Positions 31,023 through 39,588 of a stretch of 44,058 bases of DNA are shown here, one piece after another; the stretch's first letter is position 1; each line of letters begins with the position of its first letter. The stretch is from Phycisphaerales bacterium (GTDB taxonomy: Bacteria; Planctomycetota; Phycisphaerae; Phycisphaerales; UBA1924), in assembly GCA_020847535.1 (NCBI GenBank), contig JADLBU010000007.1, positions 1 to 44,058 of the forward strand, read 5' to 3'. The notes under the pieces are model-generated. The model saw only the letters and a program-made list of their open reading frames with translations, searched no databases and was not told where the DNA came from. The position numbers and the translations under genes were made by a program.

Positions 31023-33965
31023 CTACAGAGTTCTCTTCACCTCTACCTGCTTGTAACACTCGAGGACGTCGCCTTCCTTGATGTCGTCGTAGCCGACGAT
31101 CTTCATGCCGCACTCCATTCCTGCGCGGACTTCCTTGGCATCGTCCTTGAAGCGCTTGAGCTGCTCGAGGCGGCGATCGTTCTCGACGACCACGCCGTTG
31201 CGGGTGACGCGGATGAGGGCATCACGCTGGACGGTGCCGTCGGTGATGTAGCAGCCGGCGATCGAGCCGACCTTGCTGACCTTGAAGACCTGGCGGACCT
31301 CGGCGTGTCCGAGGATCTCCTGGCGGAGCTCGGGGGTGAGGAGGCCCTCGGCGGCCTTCTTGAGGTCGTCGGTGATGTCGTAGATGACCTGGTAGGTGCG
31401 GATCTCGACGCCCTTCTGCTCGGCGATCGTGCGGGCCTTGCCGGAGGGGATGACGTTGAAGCCGATGACGATGGCCTTGGAAGCCTCGGCGAGCACGACG
31501 TCGGACTCGGTGATCCCGCCGACGGCGGCGTGGAGGACGCGGACCTTGACCTCTTCGGTCTTGATCTTCTCGACCTCGTGTGTGAGGACATCGACCGTGC
31601 CCTGCTCGGCGGCCTTGAGGACGACGAGGATCTCCTTGGTGCCCTTCTCGGCGATCTGGGAGAAGAAGCTGTCGAGGGTGACCTTGGGGGCGGCGAGCTG
31701 CTGCTCGCGTTCCCGACGGCGGCGCTGCTCGGCGGCGTCCTGTGCTTTCTTGAGGGAGTCGACGACGTAGAAGCGATCCCCCGCATCGGGAACCTCGTCG
31801 ATGCCGGAGATGACGACGGGGTGGGGTGGCATGGCATCCTTGATGCGGACGCCCTTGTCGTCGGTCATGTCGCGGACGCGGCCGTAGGCGCGGCCGGCGA
31901 CAATGAAATCACCGACCTTGATCTTGCCCTGCTGGATGAGGAGGCTGGCGACGGCGCCGCGGCCTTCCTCGGTGCGGGCCTCGATGACGGTTCCGGCGGC
32001 CATTCCGCCGAAGTCGGCCTTGAGGCTCTTGAGCTGGGACTGGTAGTCGAGGGTTTCGAGCAGCTCGGGGATGCCCTCGCCGGTGATCGCGGAGACCTTG
32101 ACGACCTCGATGTCGCCGCCCCAGAGGACGGGGTTGAGGCCGTGCTCGGCGAGTTGGCCGAGGGTCTTTTGGATGGCGTTCTCGGTGGCGTCGGGACGAT
32201 CGATCTTGTTGAGGGCGACGACGATGGGGACCTTGGCGGCCTTGGCGTGGTTGATGGACTCGACGGTCTGGGGCATGACGCCCTCTGGCGCGGAGACGAC
32301 CAGGACGACGACATCGGTCATGTTGGCGCCGCGGGCGCGCATGCTGGTGAAGGCCTCGTGGCCGGGGGTGTCGAGGAAGACGACTTCCTTCTTCTCGCCG
32401 CCGGCCTCGACAGTGGCGCGGAAGGCGCTGGTGCGCTGGGTGATTCCGCCGGCCTCGCCGGCGGCGACGTTGGCGTTGCGGATTTTGTCGAGGAGCGAGG
32501 TCTTTCCGTGGTCGACGTGTCCGAGGATGGTGACGACGGGGCCGCGGGGGCGCTCGTCGGTCATCTTGCGCTGCTCGAAGTCGGCGTGGACGGTCTGCTC
32601 GGCGGTCCGGGCCTCCTGGACTTCGAGTTCGATGTCGAAGTCCATCATGATTTCCTGGGCCTTGGCGACGTCGAGGCCGGCGTTGATCGTCGTCATGATG
32701 CCCTGGATGAAGAGCTTCTTGATGATGTCAGCGCCCTTGACGCCGGTGGCGGCGGAGAGATCCTTGATGGTGAAGGGGGCGGTGATCTTGACGACGCCGC
32801 CGGTCTCGGCGGCGGTCTCGGCGCGCTGGGCCGGGCCCTTGTTGAGGTCCTGGCGGTGCTTGCGGATGGTGCCGCCGGCGCGGGCCAGGCGTGCCTCGCG
32901 TTCGATGAGGTCCTGCTCGCTGTAGACGCCGGGGGCGGACCAGTCGGCGCTGGCGCGGCGGTTGGGGGCGATCCCGCCGCCGGCGCGCTTGGCGCCGGCT
33001 CCGGCGCCTGCACCGGCGCCGGCAGCGCCGGGCTTGCCGCCGCTGCTGCTGGTGCTTCCGCCGCCGCTGCCGCGGCGCGGGCTGCGGCCGCGATCGTCTT
33101 CTTCAGCGCCTGCGCCGGGTCGTGCGCCTGCGCCGGCGGTGCCAGAGCCGACGGGCCGGCGCGGGCGTGGAGCTTCGACCTGCTCCGGGGCCTCGACGCG
33201 GACGACCTTGGGCCCACTGAGCTTGACCTTCTGGACTTCGAGTTTCTGACCCGCGGGCGCGACGACGGTGGGTCGCGTTGGGACGTTCATCGGCGCCGGC
33301 TTGACGGTCGCGGGGCTGGGGCCGTGCGAGCCCGGGCCCGAGTGCGGGGGTCTGCCGTGTGGCGGCGGAGTTTCGGTCGAGCCGCCATCGGTCGGTGGCG
33401 CGGTGTGGGGGCGGACGGGCGCTGCCGGGGGCGCAACGCGTGCGGCCGGGGCCTGTGTCGGCGCGGGCGCAGCGCGGACCGGTGTGGGCGTGATGGTCGG
33501 CGGCGGGATGCGGGAGGCGTGGATGGGGGCCGTCGGCGCGGGCGCGGGCGGCGCGGCGGGGATGACTGTCGCGGGGGCTTGGGCGACGGGCGCGTGGATC
33601 TCGTGCGCGGGCGCGGTGATCGGCTCTGGGCGAGGAGCACTGGTGGGTGCGGGGCCGGCGTGGATGGTCGGCTCGTGGGCAGGTCCACCCAGCCCGGAGA
33701 GTGGGCGCGGGCGCCGGGCCGCGGCCTTGCGATGGTCGGCGGCGGGGGGATCCTCGACCTTGGGCGCGGTCTCGATCGCGGTGGCGACCCCGCTGCCGGT
33801 CTGGCCGAACCATTCCTTGATGGTCGCCTCGAGTCCGACAGCGACCTGGGACATGTGGTTCTTCACCTTGTCCTTGTCGATGCCTTCATCCCAGCACTTC
33901 TGAAGGATGTGCTTGGACTCGACGTTGAGTTCCTTGGCGATCTCGAAAATGCGCTTCTGAGCCAA
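31023..33965 (-). CDS. infB: Translation initiation factor IF-2
   Basis: The likely start is TTG at 33965: GGAG lies seven bases upstream and [20 protein letters not shown] is the expected IF2 N-domain. An in-frame ATG at 34079 gives 38 extra residues of no family character. The 980-residue protein has an N-domain, then about 300 residues rich in Pro, Ala, Arg and Gly. A second IF2N-like segment (about 400-450) comes before the GTPase domain. GTP motifs are [14 protein letters not shown] (about 481), [15 protein letters not shown] (about 530), NKIDRPDA (about 585) and [12 protein letters not shown]. Domains II and IV follow. It delivers initiator tRNA to the 30S subunit. It starts 115 bases after the nusA stop. 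Confidence 0.96.
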   Translation of the reverse strand: MAQKRIFEIAKELNVESKHILQKCWDEGIDKDKVKNHMSQVAVGLEATIKEWFGQTGSGVATAIETAPKVEDPPAADHRKAAARRPRPLSGLGGPAHEPTIHAGPAPTSAPRPEPITAPAHEIHAPVAQAPATVIPAAPPAPAPTAPIHASRIPPPTITPTPVRAAPAPTQAPAARVAPPAAPVRPHTAPPTDGGSTETPPPHGRPPHSGPGSHGPSPATVKPAPMNVPTRPTVVAPAGQKLEVQKVKLSGPKVVRVEAPEQVEAPRPRRPVGSGTAGAGARPGAGAEEDDRGRSPRRGSGGGSTSSSGGKPGAAGAGAGAGAGAKRAGGGIAPNRRASADWSAPGVYSEQDLIEREARLARAGGTIRKHRQDLNKGPAQRAETAAETGGVVKITAPFTIKDLSAATGVKGADIIKKLFIQGIMTTINAGLDVAKAQEIMMDFDIELEVQEARTAEQTVHADFEQRKMTDERPRGPVVTILGHVDHGKTSLLDKIRNANVAAGEAGGITQRTSAFRATVEAGGEKKEVVFLDTPGHEAFTSMRARGANMTDVVVLVVSAPEGVMPQTVESINHAKAAKVPIVVALNKIDRPDATENAIQKTLGQLAEHGLNPVLWGGDIEVVKVSAITGEGIPELLETLDYQSQLKSLKADFGGMAAGTVIEARTEEGRGAVASLLIQQGKIKVGDFIVAGRAYGRVRDMTDDKGVRIKDAMPPHPVVISGIDEVPDAGDRFYVVDSLKKAQDAAEQRRRREREQQLAAPKVTLDSFFSQIAEKGTKEILVVLKAAEQGTVDVLTHEVEKIKTEEVKVRVLHAAVGGITESDVVLAEASKAIVIGFNVIPSGKARTIAEQKGVEIRTYQVIYDITDDLKKAAEGLLTPELRQEILGHAEVRQVFKVSKVGSIAGCYITDGTVQRDALIRVTRNGVVVENDRRLEQLKRFKDDAKEVRAGMECGMKIVGYDDIKEGDVLECYKQVEVKRTL

Positions 33966-34079
33966 ACGCTTTCTCCGCTGCGGGCGAATCGACGGGATCG
34001 CCCTTCCGATGACTGACCACGGTCCTGCGAATCCGCATCGTGAGGCTTTCGCATCCCGATGCGGCGGATTCCACATCAA

Positions 34080-35483
34080 TCACGACTGGCCGAGGATGTC
34101 GGCGGCGCGTGCTTCGCCGGCGGCGGCATCCTGACCTTCAACGACCGGCGGCGGCGGCGCGGAGGCCGCGCCCAGGATGGCGCTGGCGGCATCGTCTCCG
34201 GCGGCGAGCGCTGCGCCATCGGCGGCGGCGACTCCTCCGGCGAGGATCGCCAGTCGATCGGCCTCGGCCTGGGCCCTGGCCTTGCGTTCCTTCTCTTCCT
34301 TGTCGCGCTGCTGCTGCTCGGCGACTTCCTTGGCGCGGACGGAGGCCTTCTCGACCATTCCGGCGGCCATTTCCTGCGGGATCTGGAGTTCGGTGACGAG
34401 GACCTCAGCGCCGACCTCTTCGATGTCGAAGACGCTCACCATGCCCAGGGCGGCGAGCCGATCGGTCATCTGCTCGGTGGCGCCTTGGACCTGGAGGAGG
34501 GTCTGGGCCATGATTTCGAGGCCCTTGGTGAATTCCTCGGGTGTGAGGATGTCGATGTCCCAGCCGGTGAGTCGAGCGGCGAGGCGGACGTTCTGGCCGC
34601 GCTTGCCGATGGCGAGCGAGAGCTGGTCATCACCGACGACGACGGTGGCTCGTCCGAGCTCGAAGCAGAGGGAGATTTCCTTCACCTCGGCGGGTTTGAG
34701 GGAGTTCTGGATGAGGATCTGGCTGGACTCGTTCCAGCGAACGATGTCGATCTTCTCACCGTTGAGCTCATCGACGATGTTCTTGATGCGGCTTCCGCGA
34801 ACGCCGACGCAGGCGCCGACGGCATCGACCTTGGAATCGACGCTGGAGACGGCGATCTTGGTGCGGTAGCCGGCCTCGCGTGCCATGGCCTTTATCTCAA
34901 TGACGCGTTCGGCGACTTCCGGCACTTCGACCTCGAAGAGGCGCTTGATGAAGTCGGGGTGGGAGCGAGAGAGGACAATCTTGACCTGGGAGCCGGCATC
35001 CCGGACGTCGAGGATGAGGCAGCGGACGCGGTCGTTGGGCTGGAACTGCTCCCCGGGGATCTGCTCGCTGGGGGGCATGAAGGCCTCTGCGCGGTCGATG
35101 GTGACGATGAGGGAGCGGGCCTCGTAGCGCTGGGCGGTGCCGACGGCGATCTCTCCGACGCGCTTGGTGAATTCGTCGAGGATGCTGGTGCGCTCGTCGT
35201 CGCGGAACTTCTGGATCATGACCTGCTTGAAGGTCTGGGCGGCGATCCGGCCAAAGGCCTCGGGGGTCATCTCCAGCGGCTCGCCGTGGCGGCGGATGTC
35301 GATCTTGCCGCTGATGGCATCGACGACGCAGGTGAACTCTTCGGGGTCGAGGGTGTTGAAGTGCTTACGTGCCGCCGAGACCATGGCCAGTTCGAGATCC
35401 CGGATGAGCAGGGAGCGATCAATGTTTCGCTCCCTGGCGATCGAATCGAGGATCCTCATCATTTCTTGTGCGTTCATCGCCAT
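34080..35483 (-). CDS. nusA: Transcription elongation/termination factor NusA
   Basis: From ATG 35483 (GGAG seven bases upstream) the protein is 467 residues. It has the N-terminal RNA-polymerase domain (NAQEMMRILDSIARERNIDR), an S1 domain (EIAVGTAQRYEARSLIVTID), KH1 (EVPEVAERVIEIKAMAREAG) and KH2 (VVVGDDQLSLAIGKRGQNVR). A C-terminal helix-hairpin-helix region is followed by an Ala/Pro-rich tail. It modulates pausing, termination and antitermination. It is the first gene of the operon with infB, the DUF503 gene and rbfA; rimP, often the first gene, is absent. The leader between the promoter at 35896-35925 and the gene contains a full terminator, so NusA expression is probably controlled by read-through. 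Confidence 0.96.
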   Translation of the reverse strand: MAMNAQEMMRILDSIARERNIDRSLLIRDLELAMVSAARKHFNTLDPEEFTCVVDAISGKIDIRRHGEPLEMTPEAFGRIAAQTFKQVMIQKFRDDERTSILDEFTKRVGEIAVGTAQRYEARSLIVTIDRAEAFMPPSEQIPGEQFQPNDRVRCLILDVRDAGSQVKIVLSRSHPDFIKRLFEVEVPEVAERVIEIKAMAREAGYRTKIAVSSVDSKVDAVGACVGVRGSRIKNIVDELNGEKIDIVRWNESSQILIQNSLKPAEVKEISLCFELGRATVVVGDDQLSLAIGKRGQNVRLAARLTGWDIDILTPEEFTKGLEIMAQTLLQVQGATEQMTDRLAALGMVSVFDIEEVGAEVLVTELQIPQEMAAGMVEKASVRAKEVAEQQQRDKEEKERKARAQAEADRLAILAGGVAAADGAALAAGDDAASAILGAASAPPPPVVEGQDAAAGEARAADILGQS

Positions 35484-35501
35484 CACCGAACTCCTGAACT
35501 G

Positions 35502-35555
35502 AATTGTCGAAACCTGCCGAATTGTCGAGACCAATCGAGTTGTCGAGTTGTCCGA
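35502..35555 (-). repeat. Three 18-bp periodic repeats in the nusA leader
   Basis: TTGTCGA occurs at 35504, 35522 and 35540, exactly 18 bp apart, with a fourth TTGTCCGA at 35548. The units are AATTGTCGAAACCTGCCG, AATTGTCGAGACCAATCG and AGTTGTCGAGTTGTCCGA. In the nusA mRNA they read as CGACAA(C/U)U motifs. They lie between the leader terminator and the nusA ribosome site. They may bind a protein as RNA or DNA. Confidence 0.75.
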
Positions 35556-35586
35556 CACGAACCCGTCGCCGACTGCCGTGAAACCC

Positions 35587-35635
35587 GCAAAAACAACAAG
35601 GGCCGCCCGCGATCCTCAAAGATCGCTCGCGGCCC
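35587..35635 (-). terminator. Rho-independent terminator upstream of nusA
   Basis: On the minus strand GGGCCGC-GA-GCGATC pairs with GATCGC-GG-GCGGCCC: 7 bp, a 2/2 mismatch, 6 bp and a 6-nt loop (35600-35635). It is followed by TTGTTGTTTTTG. It lies between the promoter at 35896-35925 and the nusA start, in the same orientation, so it must be passed to express the operon from that promoter. Confidence 0.82.
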
Positions 35636-35889
35636 GGCAGCGTTCAGCGTGTTCCCGCACACCTGTGCGCGGGTCAACGCCTCGACACGGCGTTCGATCC
35701 TCAGGCGCTGGTCTGCCCCCCTTCCGGAAGGATGACCCAGCCTGCGGCGAAAGCCGTGGCGTCACACCGATCGCTCACGCGATCATTGATCGGTGTGGAC
35801 CGCTTACCGGGCATGGTTGAAAGCCGCGAGCATGCAAACACCTCGAAGCCGGCAGAAACCACGACGGAGTCCGGGAACGCTTCCCGGGC
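35600..35889 (-). ncRNA. Structured leader or small RNA upstream of nusA
   Basis: Transcription from the promoter at 35896-35925 would give about 300 nt ending at the terminator. On the minus strand this RNA has hairpins CCGGGAA/TTCCCGG (35871-35887), a 10-bp stem CACACCGATC/GATCGGTGTG (35763-35797), a CCTTCC/GGAAGG stem (around 35720-35732), and an 8-bp stem with loop CAGG (35654-35673). The last contains a G-U pair that exists only in the minus-strand RNA. GATCGC/GCGATC (35769-35784) is an alternative to the 10-bp stem. I see no signature of a known riboswitch, RNase P RNA, tmRNA or SRP RNA. Confidence 0.55.
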
Positions 35890-35895
35890 CGGCAG

Positions 35896-35925
35896 ATTTT
35901 ACAGGTGTTCGGGTGCCCGGGTCAA
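35896..35925 (-). promoter_or_regulatory. Strong sigma-70-type promoter of the nusA operon leader
   Basis: On the minus strand TTGACC (35920-35925) and TAAAAT (35896-35901) are separated by 18 bp; both boxes match the consensus at five of six positions. It is the best-formed promoter in the window and begins about 20 bases after the fliM stop. Confidence 0.75.
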
Positions 35926-35946
35926 TGTTTGGAGATGTTCTGGAAC

Positions 35947-36969
35947 CTAAGGACGGGGATTTGACCCGTCCGTGACCCGAACAATCTTGAGGGCGCGATT
36001 CTCGCGATGCTGGCCGAGCTTTGCGAAGAACTTTTTCTCACCCTCCACGCAGACGGTCACGGGGTCTGAGGCAGACTTCTCGGTGATGATGACATCCCCG
36101 GGCTGCATCTGGAGGACATCGGCGAGGGTGATGGTAGTCTCGGCGAGCAGGCCGGTGACGAGGAGTCCTGCCTCGGTGAGGGAGCGGCCGATGACCTGCT
36201 CGGTTGCCTTGGAGCGCTGGTTGCGTGCGGCGGCGAACCAGCTCTGGGAGCTGAGCTTCTCGATGACGGGCTCGATGACGTTGTAGGGGATGCAGAGGTT
36301 CATGGTGCCGGCGCGGTTGGTCATCTTGAGCTCGAAACCGACGACGACGACGACCTCGTTGGGGGGGACGATCTGGACGAGCTGGGGGTTGCTCTCGGTG
36401 GCGGAGACGGTGAAATCGAGCTGCTTGACGCTGGCCCAGGCCTCGGAAAGTGCGGCGAGCCCGCGGCTGGTGATGTTGCCGATGAGGCGGGCCTCGATGA
36501 GGGTCATCGGGCGCTGGGGGATGAAGAGGTCCTGAGAGGTTCCGCCCAGGAGACGATCGATGATGGGGTAGATGATGAGGGGGCTGACCTCCAGGCACAT
36601 CTGTCCTTCGAGGCCATCGGCGCGGAGGAGGTTGAAGCTGGTGGGGTTGGGGAGCGCGGCGATGAACTCGGAATAGGTCATCTGCTCGCAGGTGGCGACC
36701 CGTACCTCAACGATGGTCCGGAGGAATCCGGAGAGTGAAGCGCCGAAGTTCCGCGCGAAGCCCTCGTGGAGGGTCTGGAGGGCGCGCATCTGGTCCTTGC
36801 TGACGCGTTCGGGGCGCTTGAAGTCGTAGCTGCGGATCTCGGTGGTGGAGGGATCGCGGTTCTGGCGCGAGAAGATCTGGAGCGGGGCCTGCTGCCGGGC
36901 CTCATCGACCACCGCGCCCGCGGAGGCGAGCAGGGCATCGATGTCGCCTTGATTCAGAACATCGGGCAT
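35947..36969 (-). CDS. fliM: Flagellar motor switch protein FliM
   Basis: The 340-residue protein starts MPDVLNQGDIDALLASAG, the conserved CheY-P-binding N-terminus (L-S-Q-x-E-I-D-A-L-L in other species). The middle domain includes DFKRPERVSKDQMRALQTLH, FLRTIVEVRVATCEQMTYSE and IDRLLGGTS. The C-terminal SpoA/FliN-like domain includes GDVIITEKSASDPVTVCV. FliM links FliG and FliN in the C-ring and switches rotation. GGAG lies 10 bases before the ATG. It is the only flagellar gene in the window and stands outside any visible flagellar operon. Confidence 0.95.
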   Translation of the reverse strand: MPDVLNQGDIDALLASAGAVVDEARQQAPLQIFSRQNRDPSTTEIRSYDFKRPERVSKDQMRALQTLHEGFARNFGASLSGFLRTIVEVRVATCEQMTYSEFIAALPNPTSFNLLRADGLEGQMCLEVSPLIIYPIIDRLLGGTSQDLFIPQRPMTLIEARLIGNITSRGLAALSEAWASVKQLDFTVSATESNPQLVQIVPPNEVVVVVGFELKMTNRAGTMNLCIPYNVIEPVIEKLSSQSWFAAARNQRSKATEQVIGRSLTEAGLLVTGLLAETTITLADVLQMQPGDVIITEKSASDPVTVCVEGEKKFFAKLGQHRENRALKIVRVTDGSNPRP

Positions 36970-37171
36970 TCCGAACGTACTCCAACCGGCGGGCGCGGAA
37001 GCGGGTGTAACTCCGTCATCGGACCATCGCGTGCCGTGCCTTGAACCAGGGGCCAGAGTTGTGCCGTACAGCAACCGTGGGCGTCAAGTCGCATCCATAC
37101 TCTTTGTCCTCCTCAAACGCTGCGTTGGGGCCCTCCGGATGGCCGGCTGCTTGATAGGGATGGTCAACCGC

Positions 37172-39145
37172 ATGATTCAGTCTGTCGCTCTCCGTTCGTG
37201 CGCCGCGTGGATCTCCTGGGCGTGGCTTGCCGTGCTGGCGGTCCTTGGATGGACAACTCCGACGGCCCTTGCGCAGTTCGGCACCGAGAAGGTTGAGGTG
37301 ACCACCGAACAGTCCCGGGTGCAGGTCCGGCCGGGTGATCAGGTGGTGATCGCGGTCATTTTCGACCACGAGGAGGGGTGGCATTCCCATACGCACGACC
37401 CCAAGCCCCCCAAGGAATGGGATCTGGAAGCGTTCAAGACCGATGTGAAGCCAACCCAAGCGCAGGGGCTGCGCTTCGGGCCGGTGCAATGGCCCGAGGC
37501 CCACACGCTGCAACTCGACCTGAGCGGGATGGGAAAGCCGGTGCCCTACGAGGTGTACGAGGGGCGGGCGATCGCGTATGTGCCGGTGATCGTCGAGGAC
37601 ACGGCGAGCGGGGAGATCGCGGTTGAGTTGCAGATCAGCTACCAGGCGTGCGATGACAGCACCTGCGACATGCCTCGGGACATCGTTCGAACGGTGAGCC
37701 TGAAGGTGGTGGGTGCGGATGCGGCGGTCGAGAGCGCTGCGCCGGATGCGGGGATCTTCGGGGATTTCCGGACGCAGGTCTTCAGCGACATGCTCGCCGG
37801 CAAGACGGTTGCGGAGGATCTCTCGTTCGACTTCTTCGGGATCACGGCCTTCACGCTCAAGGGAACCAGCCCGCTGTTCGTGGTGGTGCTGCTGCTGGCG
37901 GCGGCGCTGGGGGGGCTGATCCTGAACCTGACACCGTGCGTGATCCCGGTGATCCCGATCAAGATCATGAGCCTGAGCGCGGCGGCGGGGAATCCGCGGC
38001 GATGCTTCTATCTGGGGATCGTGACGTCGCTTGGGATCATCGCGTTCTGGCTGGTGATTGGGATCTGCATCGCATCGATCGCGAGCTTCAAGCAGGTGAA
38101 TCAGCTCTTCCAGAACCCGTATTTCACGATCGGGGTGGGGCTGTTTGTCGCGGTGATGGCGGTGGGGATGATGGGGTGGTTCACGGTCGGGCTGCCGCAG
38201 TGGGTGTATCGCCTGATGCCGGCGGCGAACCCCAAGAGCGCCGATGGCGCAGCGGGGGGCTCGACGTGGGGGACGTTCCTGTTCGGGGTGTTCACGGCGG
38301 TGCTCTCGACGCCATGCACAGCGCCGTTCATGGCGACGGCATCGGCGTGGGCGGCCAAGCAGCCTCCGATGCTGACGCTGGCGACGTTCACGGCGATCGG
38401 GGCGGGGATGGCGCTGCCGTACGCGATCCTGTCGGCGTTCCCGAGGTGGGTGGCGAGGGTGCCCAGGTCGGGTCCGGCGAGCCATCTGGTGAAGTTGGTG
38501 ATGGGGATCCTGATGCTGGGGGTGGCGATCTTTTTTCTGGGAACAGGGATTGATCCCTTGGTGCGCTTGCCGATCGATCCGGCGTTCCGCGCGTTCTGGT
38601 GGGCGGTGGCGCTGTGCATCGTGATCGCGGGGTTGCTGCTTGCGGTCCGGACGTTTGGGATCACGCGGAGCGCGGGGAAGCGGATGGCGTGGTCGGTGGT
38701 CGGGCTGGGGCTGGCGTGCGGCGGGGTGTGGATGGCGATCCATTTCACGGATCGCGGTCCGATCCCGTGGGTTGCCTATACGCCGGAGCGGTTCGAGGAG
38801 GCCAAGAAGCAGAACAAGGTGATCGTGATGGACTTCACGGCGGAGTGGTGCCTGAACTGCAAGGCGCTGGAGATCGCCGTTCTACATCGCAAGGAGATCG
38901 TGGAGATCTTGAAGTCGGCGGATGTCATCCCGATGAAGGTGGACCTGACGGGGAACAACGCGGCCGGGCAGGACAAGCTCAAGAGCCTTCAGTGGGTGGG
39001 GATCCCGCTCCTGGCGATCTCGGGTCCGGGGGCGCCCGAGCCGATCAAGTACGACACCTACACGCCCCAAACGGTGGCGGATGCGATCGCGAGGGCTCGG
39101 GGTGTCGTGCAGACGAGTTCGGTGAGTGCTGGTGGTGAGCGGTAG
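37172..39145 (+). CDS. Thiol:disulfide interchange protein DsbD
   Basis: The 657-residue form starts MIQSVALRSCAAWISWAWLA, a good signal peptide. The frame is open to 37031, and Met codons at 37139 and 37160 are alternatives. The periplasmic domain carries the Cys pair in YQACDDSTCDMP (about 159 and 164). About eight membrane helices follow, with the redox cysteines in NLTPCVIPVIP (about 255) and STPCTAPFM (about 381). A C-terminal thioredoxin-like domain has EWCLNCK (about 559 and 562). It passes electrons from cytoplasmic thioredoxin to periplasmic partners for disulfide reduction and cytochrome c maturation. It is divergent from fliM, and its longest frame would overlap the fliM start region. 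Confidence 0.92.
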   Translation: MIQSVALRSCAAWISWAWLAVLAVLGWTTPTALAQFGTEKVEVTTEQSRVQVRPGDQVVIAVIFDHEEGWHSHTHDPKPPKEWDLEAFKTDVKPTQAQGLRFGPVQWPEAHTLQLDLSGMGKPVPYEVYEGRAIAYVPVIVEDTASGEIAVELQISYQACDDSTCDMPRDIVRTVSLKVVGADAAVESAAPDAGIFGDFRTQVFSDMLAGKTVAEDLSFDFFGITAFTLKGTSPLFVVVLLLAAALGGLILNLTPCVIPVIPIKIMSLSAAAGNPRRCFYLGIVTSLGIIAFWLVIGICIASIASFKQVNQLFQNPYFTIGVGLFVAVMAVGMMGWFTVGLPQWVYRLMPAANPKSADGAAGGSTWGTFLFGVFTAVLSTPCTAPFMATASAWAAKQPPMLTLATFTAIGAGMALPYAILSAFPRWVARVPRSGPASHLVKLVMGILMLGVAIFFLGTGIDPLVRLPIDPAFRAFWWAVALCIVIAGLLLAVRTFGITRSAGKRMAWSVVGLGLACGGVWMAIHFTDRGPIPWVAYTPERFEEAKKQNKVIVMDFTAEWCLNCKALEIAVLHRKEIVEILKSADVIPMKVDLTGNNAAGQDKLKSLQWVGIPLLAISGPGAPEPIKYDTYTPQTVADAIARARGVVQTSSVSAGGER

Positions 39146-39152
39146 ATGTGAT

Positions 39153-39192
39153 AGGACACAGGCAGGATGCCTGTGCCACGAGATGGGGTAGG
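39153..39192. repeat. Dispersed repeat B, intact copy
   Basis: GGACACAGGCAGGATGCCTG, then TGCCACGAGATGGGGTAGG. CACAGGCA-GGA-TGCCTGTG (39157-39175) is a perfect 8-bp hairpin. About 36 bases are identical to the copy inside the MITE (11977-12013). It lies eight bases after the dsbD stop. Confidence 0.8.
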
Positions 39193-39280
39193 TTCAGTGG
39201 TCCGTACGACCGATATGGATGGCGCAGTTGGATTTGGGCGGTGCGTGGGGGCCGTGGGAGGGGGCTGGGGGCTTGAGTCG

Positions 39281-39309
39281 TTGACTCCAGGGGTCGATGG
39301 GTCTAACTT
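39281..39309 (+). promoter_or_regulatory. tRNA-Gly promoter
   Basis: TTGACT (39281-39286) and TAACTT (39304-39309) are 17 bp apart. The tRNA begins 45 bases after the -10 box. Confidence 0.7.
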
Positions 39310-39354
39310 CATGCCTGCGATTTTGGGCTCCCAAGGCCCGGATCGCGGGCTCAG

Positions 39355-39426
39355 GCGGGCGTAACTCAGTGGTAGAGTGCCACCTTGCCAAGGTGGATGT
39401 CGAGGGTTCGAATCCCTTCGCCCGCT
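39355..39426 (+). tRNA. tRNA-Gly (GCC)
   Basis: The acceptor stem is GCGGGCG/CGCCCGC (39355-39361 and 39419-39425) with discriminator T. The anticodon stem is CCACC/GGTGG with loop TTGCCAA; the anticodon GCC is at 39387-39389. The T arm is GAGGG-TTCGAAT-CCCTT. The CCA end is not encoded. The gene has its own promoter and terminator and so is a single-gene transcript. Confidence 0.97.
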
Positions 39427-39437
39427 TTTCAGATGTA

Positions 39438-39472
39438 CCGCCCATCCCCGCCGGATGGGCGGTTGTCGTTTT
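39438..39472 (+). terminator. Terminator of tRNA-Gly
   Basis: CCGCCCATCC (39438-39447) and GGATGGGCGG (39453-39462) form a perfect 10-bp stem with loop CCGCC, followed by TTGTCGTTTTG. It begins 12 bases after the tRNA. Confidence 0.88.
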
Positions 39473-39588
39473 GGATTGCTGGTACCCGCGTCTGATGTGG
39501 CACAGGCTTGAGGCGAGTTCTTAACGCCGCACGGGCCCGACGAGCCGACAGGTCGAAGGCCGGGTGCTATCGCCGAATCGGTCCATCG

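Noticed and set aside
31002..34016. A long open frame antisense to infB (over 1000 codons), with similar ones antisense to nusA and the TPR gene
   Set aside because: They mirror the codon pattern of strongly supported genes on the other strand, are dominated by Asp, Gly, Leu and Val, have no family motif, and arise from high GC at third positions.
34017..34079. ATG at 34079 as the IF2 start
   Set aside because: The TTG at 33965 has a well-placed GGAG and begins exactly at the family N-terminus; the extra residues have no IF2 character.
35700..35740. SRP-RNA-like helix in the nusA leader
   Set aside because: There is a GGAAGG next to GGTC-type bases, but the AGCAG strand of helix 8 is missing and the loop is not GGAA.
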